Positions 1-4,522 of a stretch of DNA of 9,274 nt are shown here, in pieces. The notes under the pieces are model-generated. The model saw only the letters and a list, made by a program, of their open reading frames with translations. It was not told the DNA's origin and did not search any database. Numbering within the stretch: the first letter of the stretch is position 1; each line of letters starts with the position of its first letter. The position numbers and the translations under genes are program-made. Source of the DNA: Rickettsiales bacterium (lineage in GTDB: Bacteria; Pseudomonadota; Alphaproteobacteria; Rickettsiales; JALZUV01); assembly GCA_023301245.1 (NCBI GenBank), contig JALZUV010000181.1:1-9274 (forward strand). Direction: 5' to 3'.

Positions 1-660
1 GGCGATATTTACACGGGCGATAGCTTGGTAATTGCCACGGGCGCATCGGCGCGTTGGTTGGGCACAAAAGGCGAAGAGAAATTCCAAAACTTTGGTGTTT
101 CCGCTTGCGCGACCTGCGATGGCTTCTTCTTCAAAAACCAAGAAGTTGTGGTGATTGGTGGCGGTAATAGCGCGGTTGAAGAAGCATTGTTCTTGTCGAA
201 TATCTGCAAGAAAGTAACGGTCATTCACCGCCGCGATGAGCTACGCGCCGAGAAAATCGCGCAGAAGCGTTTATTCGCCAAAGAGAATGTAGAAATGCTG
301 TGGGATCACGAAGTTGAGGAGTTCCTCGGTACTGATAACCCGCCATCACTCACGGGTGTAAAAGTAAAACACGCGAAAACAGGCGAAACGTCTGAAGTGA
401 CTTGTACTGGCGCATTTGTCGCCATCGGCCACGTGCCCAATACGTCGCTATTCGAAGGCCAGCTAGATATGTACGATAATGCGTACCTGAAAACCGCACC
501 CGATAGCACAGCGACCAACATTGCTGGCGTTTATGCCTGCGGCGATGTGCAAGATTTCACCTACCGCCAAGCCGTAACGGCAGCAGGCACAGGTTGCATG
601 TCAGCGTTGGAAGCCGATAAGTTTTTAGCCGAAAGTGGTGATGAAGCGGATGTTGCTTAG
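1..660 (+). CDS. trxB: Thioredoxin reductase (NADPH), 5'-truncated by window edge
   Basis: FAD- and NADPH-dependent flavoenzyme that passes electrons from NADPH to thioredoxin in the cytoplasm. The frame is open from base 1, so the TTG at 25 is internal (it follows GDIYTGDS) and the true start is upstream. 219 residues are visible out of roughly 315-325 normally. Visible signatures are ATGASARWLG, the redox-active CATC disulfide motif (Cys codons at 106-108 and 115-117), the NADPH-binding GGGNSAVEEA loop, the HRRDELRAEK segment whose Arg residues contact the NADPH 2'-phosphate, and the C-terminal FAD motif GVYACGDV followed by YRQAVTAAGTGC. The N-terminal FAD-binding GxGxxG is outside the window. 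A LysR gene follows 70 bp later on the same strand, the order known for LsrB/VtlR-type regulators in alphaproteobacteria. No terminator is visible after the stop. The similarity to E. coli TrxB is strong enough that another assignment is unlikely. Confidence 0.97.
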   Translation, partial: GDIYTGDSLVIATGASARWLGTKGEEKFQNFGVSACATCDGFFFKNQEVVVIGGGNSAVEEALFLSNICKKVTVIHRRDELRAEKIAQKRLFAKENVEMLWDHEVEEFLGTDNPPSLTGVKVKHAKTGETSEVTCTGAFVAIGHVPNTSLFEGQLDMYDNAYLKTAPDSTATNIAGVYACGDVQDFTYRQAVTAAGTGCMSALEADKFLAESGDEADVA

Positions 661-685
661 TCTGACTTAATATTGCGCTACACGC

Positions 686-718
686 ATGCATCTGCTATAG
701 GCTATGCATATAATGCAT
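686..718 (+). promoter_or_regulatory. Promoter/operator region of the LysR gene with three ATGCAT hexamers
   Basis: ATGCAT occurs at 686-691, 704-709 and 713-718, with start-to-start spacings of 18 and 9 bp. The last two form a dyad, ATGCAT-ATA-ATGCAT, whose core TGCATATAATGCA (705-717) fits the T-N11-A pattern of LysR-family binding sites. A perfect TATAAT (709-714) lies inside the dyad. An alternative pairing is TTGCGC (673-678) and TATAGG (696-701) with a 17-bp spacer. LysR regulators often repress their own gene from such a site. The repeats are seen directly; binding and promoter use are inferred. Confidence 0.5.
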
Positions 719-730
719 TAGTGAGGCGCT

Positions 731-1627
731 ATGTTAGATTGGGATAAGTTACGGGTTTTTCATGCGGTTGCGCAGGCGGAGAGCTTGACGCGCGCGGGCG
801 AGTTGCTGAATTTGAGCCAATCTGCCGTTAGCCGTCAAATTTCTGGGTTAGAAGAACAGCTTGGTATGACGCTGTTTCATCGCCATGCGCGCGGCTTGAT
901 TTTAACCGAGCAGGGCGAGATATTATTTCAGACTGCCGCCGAGATGGCGCAAAATTTGCGTGCGACGGAAAATGCCTTGATGGATAGTCGTGAGCGCCCA
1001 AAAGGCCCGCTTATTGTGGCCACGCCTGTGGCGATTGGTACCATGTGGCTCATTCCGCAATTGGCTGAGTTTCAACAGCTTTACCCCGATATTACCGTGA
1101 CGCTGAATGCCCAAGATGGCGAGGTGAATGTGGCCATGCGCGAGGCTGATTGCGCCATTCAGGTGCATGAATCAAATGCGCCTGATATTGTGCAGCGTAA
1201 AATTACGACCATTCATAACGACCTGTATGCTTCGAACGATTATCTACGTAAGCATGGTGTTCCGCGTAAAATTGAAGATTTATACGACCATCAGCTTATC
1301 TCGTTTGGTGAAGAATTTCGTGCGCCCTATAGCGAAATTGACTGGCTGCTAAAATTGGGCGGCAAAAACCGTACCCGATTGCGCTCTGACTTTAAGGTAA
1401 ATAGCTTATTTGGAATGTTGCGCGCTGTAGAGCAGGGAATGGGCATTGCGGGGTTGCCCGATTATATGGTGCATAACGCGCGTAATGTTAGCCCTGTATT
1501 GCCGAAAGTTACAGGCCCTGCGGTGGATGCTTTCTTTATTTATGGCACCGAACTTAGAAATTCGAAACGTATTACCGTCTTTCGCGATTTTCTATTGCGT
1601 AAATTTGCCGCCGCCACCGAATTTTAA
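731..1627 (+). CDS. LysR-family transcriptional regulator, VtlR/LsrB-like
   Basis: DNA-binding regulator of 298 residues, the usual length for the family. The N-terminal winged helix-turn-helix occupies about residues 3-62, with the recognition region SLTRAGELLNLSQSAVSRQI (18-37) and the wing LFHRHARGLILTEQG. The effector-binding periplasmic-binding-like domain runs from about 92 to 295 and begins PKGPLIVATP. The ATG at 731 has a GAGG (723-726) four bases upstream, and MLDWDKLRVFHAVAQ matches the start of known relatives. Position next to trxB and the HRHARGL wing resemble LsrB (Sinorhizobium) and VtlR (Brucella), which I recall as regulators of redox/envelope genes and of the AbcR2 small RNA respectively. 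It has a single cysteine, C141, in READCAIQ. LysR boxes lie both before and after the gene. Family assignment is firm; the VtlR/LsrB subgroup is inferred from sequence feel and context, so no symbol is given. Confidence 0.93.
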   Translation: MLDWDKLRVFHAVAQAESLTRAGELLNLSQSAVSRQISGLEEQLGMTLFHRHARGLILTEQGEILFQTAAEMAQNLRATENALMDSRERPKGPLIVATPVAIGTMWLIPQLAEFQQLYPDITVTLNAQDGEVNVAMREADCAIQVHESNAPDIVQRKITTIHNDLYASNDYLRKHGVPRKIEDLYDHQLISFGEEFRAPYSEIDWLLKLGGKNRTRLRSDFKVNSLFGMLRAVEQGMGIAGLPDYMVHNARNVSPVLPKVTGPAVDAFFIYGTELRNSKRITVFRDFLLRKFAAATEF

Positions 1628-1637
1628 ATATTTTATG

Positions 1638-1666
1638 GAGCGGCTTCCGCTCGCCCTTCCTCCTTC
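1638..1666 (+). terminator. Weak terminator candidate after the LysR gene
   Basis: GAGCGG (1638-1643) and CCGCTC (1647-1652) form a perfect 6-bp stem around a CTT loop, starting 11 bases after the LysR stop codon. The tail is pyrimidine-rich (cccttcctccttctt) but has no uninterrupted T run, so termination would be inefficient. The tail also reads CCTCCTT, like the anti-Shine-Dalgarno end of 16S rRNA, so it could instead belong to a regulatory 3' UTR. Confidence 0.35.
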
Positions 1667-1713
1667 TTAATAAGGTTAATTTACTGTCACTATAAAGCAT
1701 AGTAAGTGGGGTA

Positions 1714-1744
1714 TTGACCCTAAGCTATGCATTTAACGCATAAT
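1714..1744 (+). promoter_or_regulatory. Second LysR-type box overlapping a promoter-like sequence
   Basis: GCTATGCATTTAACGCATAA at 1724-1743 matches 17 of 20 bases of 701-720 in front of the LysR gene. Its core TGCATTTAACGCA (1728-1740) again fits T-N11-A with an inverted TGCAT/ACGCA pair. TTGACC (1714-1719) resembles a -35 element, and CATAAT (1739-1744) resembles a -10 element at a longish 19-bp spacing. This would start a transcript near 1750 that runs into the terminator at 1865-1900. The near-duplication is seen directly; control by the adjacent LysR protein is inferred. Confidence 0.5.
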
Positions 1745-1749
1745 AAGGC

Positions 1750-1900
1750 TGCAAAAATGTTAATTTTCATCAAGGTTAACCTTCCCTATAAAACCCTCAC
1801 ATCTAGTTAACCTAGATTCTTTCATACGAGAATTCTTATATGAAAGCCTCCCTGTTAAAGCTTTGGCTGGAGTGGATTTATCCACTCCAGCCCTTTTTTT
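1750..1900 (+). ncRNA. Candidate structured small RNA, possibly AbcR-like
   Basis: About 150 bases between a promoter-like sequence and a strong intrinsic terminator, without a plausible ORF. Visible structure, in order: GTTAA/TTAAC (1759-1763 with 1776-1780); an unpaired pyrimidine stretch with CTTCCC (1781-1786); ATCTAG/CTAGAT around TTAAC (1801-1817); CTTTCATA/TATGAAAG (1819-1826 with 1839-1846); then AAAGC/GCTTT (1843-1847 with 1860-1864), mutually exclusive with the previous stem, exposing CTCCC in its loop; and finally the 12-bp terminator stem. CUUCCC and CUCCC are complementary to Shine-Dalgarno sequences, and exposed motifs of this kind are known in AbcR RNAs of Rhizobiales, whose expression in Brucella depends on VtlR. 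The location beside a VtlR/LsrB-like gene fits. Homology to AbcR cannot be shown by eye. The 5' end is approximate. The main alternative is a transcribed leader with an attenuator in front of the gene at 1945. Confidence 0.5.
1865..1900 (+). terminator. Strong intrinsic terminator
   Basis: GGCTGGAGTGGA (1865-1876) and TCCACTCCAGCC (1881-1892) form a perfect 12-bp stem with loop TTTA, followed by C and seven Ts (1894-1900). There is no T run on the other side, so it acts on + strand transcripts only. It ends the candidate small RNA or any LysR read-through, and isolates the gene that begins at 1945. Confidence 0.9.
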
Positions 1901-1944
1901 GTCATCCTTACTATTTTTTAAGATTTTGACGCTAAGCTTAAGGA

Positions 1945-2409
1945 ATGAGCGAATCAGAACTATTTCGGCCAGATTCATTTGGCTTTGCAGGAAATTTAGC
2001 CCTTAACTCAATAGAGGGAGTGGTAAATTATCATGACCCTGTAGTTGGCGTTAAAACGATGGTTTTAGTTCCTAAAACTCCCGCATCTATAGGGATGTGG
2101 TCACAATATATGGCGGTTTTGCAAACCAACGATGCCTACACTGCCCATAAAAATGGCGATGATAAGACGCGCGAGTGGGTTCAGAGCAGCGCGTTCAGCT
2201 ATCACCAAACAAAATCGCATTTTGTGATTGTGACCGAAAAGCTGAATGATGATTTGCAATGGTCTGGTATTGTATCGGCTTATGCGCAGGGTCATGGCAA
2301 GATTATTGAAATTAACGAAAAGGGTGACATGTCGCCTGAGCAGGTTTTTGGCAAGCTAGAAAGTTTCTCGCAAGAAATCGAAAATGATAAGGCGCGAAAG
2401 CGCAATTAA
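1945..2409 (+). CDS. Hypothetical protein, 154 residues, family not recognised
   Basis: I do not recognise this protein. It has no signal peptide, no long hydrophobic segment and no cysteine-rich or nucleotide-binding motif. The N-terminal half contains a strand-like stretch (GVKTMVLVPKTPASIGMW) and the middle another (KSHFVIVTEKL). The C-terminus is charged and likely helical (EQVFGKLESFSQEIENDKARKRN). This suggests a small soluble mixed alpha/beta protein. The frame has a TAA at 1939-1941, so the ATG at 1945 is the first possible start. An AGGA touches it directly (1941-1944), too close for a normal ribosome-binding site. The gene sits 44 bases after a strong terminator, so it probably has its own promoter; TAAGAT at 1919-1924 is a weak -10 candidate, implying a very short leader. 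sucD follows after 121 bases. The uninterrupted frame and ordinary amino-acid composition support coding; function is unknown. Confidence 0.7.
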   Translation: MSESELFRPDSFGFAGNLALNSIEGVVNYHDPVVGVKTMVLVPKTPASIGMWSQYMAVLQTNDAYTAHKNGDDKTREWVQSSAFSYHQTKSHFVIVTEKLNDDLQWSGIVSAYAQGHGKIIEINEKGDMSPEQVFGKLESFSQEIENDKARKRN

Positions 2410-2437
2410 TCACACTTAAATTTAAACTGAATTTTAT

Positions 2438-2521
2438 TGCTGCAAAGCCAGCAGTTGCTGTTGCACCTGTACTATCGCTGCTCTATGGATGAGCTAACAA
2501 TAATTTGCAGCATTTAAGGAG
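2438..2521 (+). promoter_or_regulatory. sucD leader: inverted repeat next to a strong ribosome-binding site
   Basis: TGCTGCAAA (2438-2446) and TTTGCAGCA (2504-2512) are perfect 9-bp inverted repeats 57 bases apart. They enclose a smaller hairpin built from CAGC/GCTG and GCAA/TTGC. The 3' arm ends three bases before AAGGAG (2516-2521), itself nine bases from the sucD ATG. If transcribed, folding could influence access to this site. A promoter is not clear: TTGCAC (2461-2466) with TATGGA (2484-2489) at 17 bp is a weak candidate. Confidence 0.45.
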
Positions 2522-2530
2522 CGCACGCAC

Positions 2531-3406
2531 ATGGCCATTTTAATTGATAGTAATACTAAGGTAATTTGTCAGGGTTTTACAGGGCGTGAAGGCACCTATC
2601 ACTCGGAGCAGGCCATTGCATATGGCACGCAAATGGTCGGTGGTGTAACCCCCGGTAAAGGTGGACAAAAGCATTTAGACCTACCTGTTTATAACACGGT
2701 GCTCGAAGCAAAAGAAACAGCAGGCGCAAATGCATCTGTGATTTATGTTCCGCCAAAATTTGCCGCGGACGCGATTTTAGAAGCAATTGATGCTGAGCTA
2801 GAACTGATTATTTGTATTACTGAAGGTATCCCCGTGTTGGATATGGTGGAAGTGAAGCGCTCGCTTTCTGGTAGTAAATCTCGCCTTATTGGCCCTAACT
2901 GCCCAGGGGTGATTACGCCTGATGCTTGTAAGATTGGTATTATGCCAGGTCACATTCATAAGCGCGGTAAAATTGGTATTGTGTCGCGTTCAGGTACTTT
3001 AACTTATGAGGCGGTGGCGCAAACTACTGCTGCTGGCTTTGGCCAGTCGACCTGTGTTGGTATTGGTGGCGATCCTGTGAAGGGCACTGAATTTATCGAT
3101 ATGCTTGAATTGTTCCTGCATGATGATGAAACTCAAGCCATTGTAATGATTGGCGAAATTGGTGGCGCAGCAGAAGAAGAAGCGGCTGAATTCTTGAAAA
3201 ATCACAAAATTCAAAAACCTACGGTTGGTTTTGTGGCAGGCCGCACGGCACCTCCGGGTCGTCGTATGGGGCATGCTGGTGCGATTGTATCGGGTGGTCA
3301 AGGTGGTGCAGAAAGCAAAATTGAAGCGATGCTATCAGCAGGCGTGAAAGTTGCCGAAAGCCCAGCTCACATCGGTATTGCGATGAAAGAATTGCTAGCT
3401 GCATAA
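2531..3406 (+). CDS. sucD: Succinyl-CoA ligase (succinate-CoA ligase), alpha subunit
   Basis: Alpha subunit of succinyl-CoA synthetase, which interconverts succinyl-CoA and succinate with formation of ATP or GTP in the TCA cycle, in complex with the beta subunit SucC. At 291 residues it is close to E. coli SucD (289). The N-terminal Rossmann-type CoA-binding domain shows GFTGREGTYH (15-24), the following segment GGVTPGKGG, and IGPNCPGVITP (120-130). The C-terminal ligase domain has GIVSRSGTLTYE (149-160), VGIGGDPVKG and the active-site loop PPGRRMGHAGAI, in which His248 is the phosphorylated histidine (His246 in E. coli). The ATG at 2531 is well supported by AAGGAG nine bases upstream. No sucC precedes it; an unrecognised gene is upstream instead, so the beta subunit must be encoded elsewhere. 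The catalytic and binding motifs all look intact. Confidence 0.98.
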   Translation: MAILIDSNTKVICQGFTGREGTYHSEQAIAYGTQMVGGVTPGKGGQKHLDLPVYNTVLEAKETAGANASVIYVPPKFAADAILEAIDAELELIICITEGIPVLDMVEVKRSLSGSKSRLIGPNCPGVITPDACKIGIMPGHIHKRGKIGIVSRSGTLTYEAVAQTTAAGFGQSTCVGIGGDPVKGTEFIDMLELFLHDDETQAIVMIGEIGGAAEEEAAEFLKNHKIQKPTVGFVAGRTAPPGRRMGHAGAIVSGGQGGAESKIEAMLSAGVKVAESPAHIGIAMKELLAA

Positions 3407-3461
3407 GTATTTCTTACTCTATCTTAATATTTTCGTAATTTTTTAATGTTATTCTTTGTCT

Positions 3462-4403
3462 ATGACAGAGAAAAAAGAGTTATTTAAATATCGTCCTGAC
3501 TTAGAGCAATATGATCAGATTTTAGGGCTGACTGCTTTTAATAGAGTGAAGCCTAGTGAGGCAACGATTGAACCCGTTGATTCAAAATTAGCAAAACTTT
3601 CAGGCCACAAGCTTGTGGTTAAAGACCTCGATCCCGAAATGGAAAAGATGGTTTTTAAACGACTAGGGAGGCTTGTGGACGTTCAAAAGCCGCTCTTTAC
3701 TAACGTGCAATCGGTGACTGACTCAGCGACTGGAAAGCGTGATGTCGTGGCCAATATCAACCCAAAAATTCAAGAGCATATTATTGGCTATTTGCAAGAT
3801 AAAGGCGTGGAGCTAAAAGGCGCCCCTGCAATGGCGCACACCGATAAAGGGGGGGAAGCGATTGCGTGGAGTAAAGAGCTGGCCACCGCAGTCAAAAAAG
3901 ATTTAGAGGCTATGTATAATAAATTTGACGGCAATAAATCACTCAAAACGCAGATACATATATTACAGCGAGATTATCTAGATATTATACAAGTGGATGG
4001 CGCAAAAGCAGTAACGGCGAATGATGCATTGAGTGTCCGTTTATCCAATTTTTTAGTTGAGGCCACACAAAATGCTCAAGATCGCAATATTGATGGTGCT
4101 AAATATATATTAGAGACCTTGCAAGAGCGCTTGGATGAAGCAACGGTTGAGGTTCAACCAAGTGCAAGTAAAGATCAGCTAATAAGTGAAAAGTTAGGCA
4201 AGCTCATTACTGTTTTACGTAAAAGAGAAATGCATGATTTGGCCGCTGAAATAGAGGGGCTAGCAACGGATCCATCATTATTGGTTGAAAAATTAGACAC
4301 ACTTGCTGAATCAGGCAATTTAGGAATGAGTGTGAAAGGCCCGCTTAATAGCGCTAGGGCTGAATTTAATGTTGAAAGAGTTTCTGCCTCAATGGCATTG
4401 TAA
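3462..4403 (+). CDS. Hypothetical protein, 313 residues, inserted between sucD and sucA
   Basis: I do not recognise this protein. It appears soluble and mostly helical, without signal peptide, membrane segment or cysteine. It is rich in Lys, Glu, Asp and Leu. The N-terminus (TEKKELFKYRPDLEQYDQILG) is charged. Long amphipathic helix-like segments follow, for example about 140-165 (KELATAVKKDLEAMYNKF) and 195-230 (LVEATQNAQDRNIDGAKYIL). The C-terminal third may be helical repeats or a coiled coil (SEKLGKLITVLRKREMHDLAAEIEGLA). ATG 3462 is preferred; an in-frame TTG at 3456 would add two residues. Neither has a recognisable Shine-Dalgarno sequence. The 55-bp gap from sucD is AT-rich and without a terminator, so read-through from sucD is possible. 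The codon use looks more AT-rich than sucD or sucA by eye, hinting at later acquisition. Possible roles, such as a structural or secreted helical protein, are not supported by any motif. Confidence 0.8.
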   Translation: MTEKKELFKYRPDLEQYDQILGLTAFNRVKPSEATIEPVDSKLAKLSGHKLVVKDLDPEMEKMVFKRLGRLVDVQKPLFTNVQSVTDSATGKRDVVANINPKIQEHIIGYLQDKGVELKGAPAMAHTDKGGEAIAWSKELATAVKKDLEAMYNKFDGNKSLKTQIHILQRDYLDIIQVDGAKAVTANDALSVRLSNFLVEATQNAQDRNIDGAKYILETLQERLDEATVEVQPSASKDQLISEKLGKLITVLRKREMHDLAAEIEGLATDPSLLVEKLDTLAESGNLGMSVKGPLNSARAEFNVERVSASMAL

Positions 4404-4473
4404 ATTTCCGTATTTTCCGTTTATTTTCTCGCTTAAACACTAGTTTTGCGGAGGATTTTCTTTATATTAAATT

Positions 4474-4498
4474 CAATTGATGTACCTATAATCAACTG
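4474..4498 (+). promoter_or_regulatory. Candidate sucA promoter with overlapping dyad
   Basis: TATAAT at 4487-4492 is a perfect -10 match 30 bases before the sucA start codon, although no good -35 is visible at 16-18 bp. It lies within a dyad, CAATTGAT and ATCAACTG separated by nine bases (4474-4481 and 4491-4498, one mismatch pair). A protein bound there would cover the -10 element, suggesting repression. The dyad is seen directly; promoter and regulator are inferred. Confidence 0.4.
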
Positions 4499-4522
4499 TG
4501 TCTAATTTTTGAAAGTAAGTCG

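Larger units (their letters stand above)
1628..1944. other. 317-bp intergenic region with dense structure, no protein gene seen
   Basis: No convincing coding sequence lies here; the - strand frame over 1760-1978 is an unsupported open frame crossing the terminator. In order the region holds a small hairpin after the LysR stop (1638-1652), a pyrimidine run rich in CTTCC/CCTCC (1655-1666), a TTGACC promoter-like element (1714-1719), a LysR-type box (1724-1743), a candidate small RNA with several stems, and an intrinsic terminator (1865-1900). The last 44 bases form the upstream region of the next gene. Confidence 0.75.

Noticed and set aside
25..27. TTG at 25 as the start of TrxB
   Set aside because: The frame is open to base 1 with typical TrxB residues, and a start here would lose the N-terminal FAD-binding region. 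The gene is truncated by the window edge.
1750..1900. Transcription attenuator or riboswitch controlling the gene at 1945
   Set aside because: No alternative antiterminator pairing for the 12-bp terminator stem was found, and no known riboswitch core was recognised. It remains a possible alternative but is less favoured than a free-standing small RNA.
1760..1978. 72-codon open frame on the - strand across the gap before the gene at 1945
   Set aside because: It runs through the strong terminator stem and into the start of the gene at 1945, and its product (a Lys/Ser/Arg-rich string) has no features of a protein. It is better explained by structured non-coding DNA.
4448..4482. Strong SD-like GGAGGA at 4450-4455 in the sucA upstream region, suggesting a leader peptide
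   Set aside because: No ATG, GTG or TTG lies at a useful distance; the nearest ATG (4480) is too far and opens a frame of only three codons before TAA. It is also too far from the sucA ATG to serve it.
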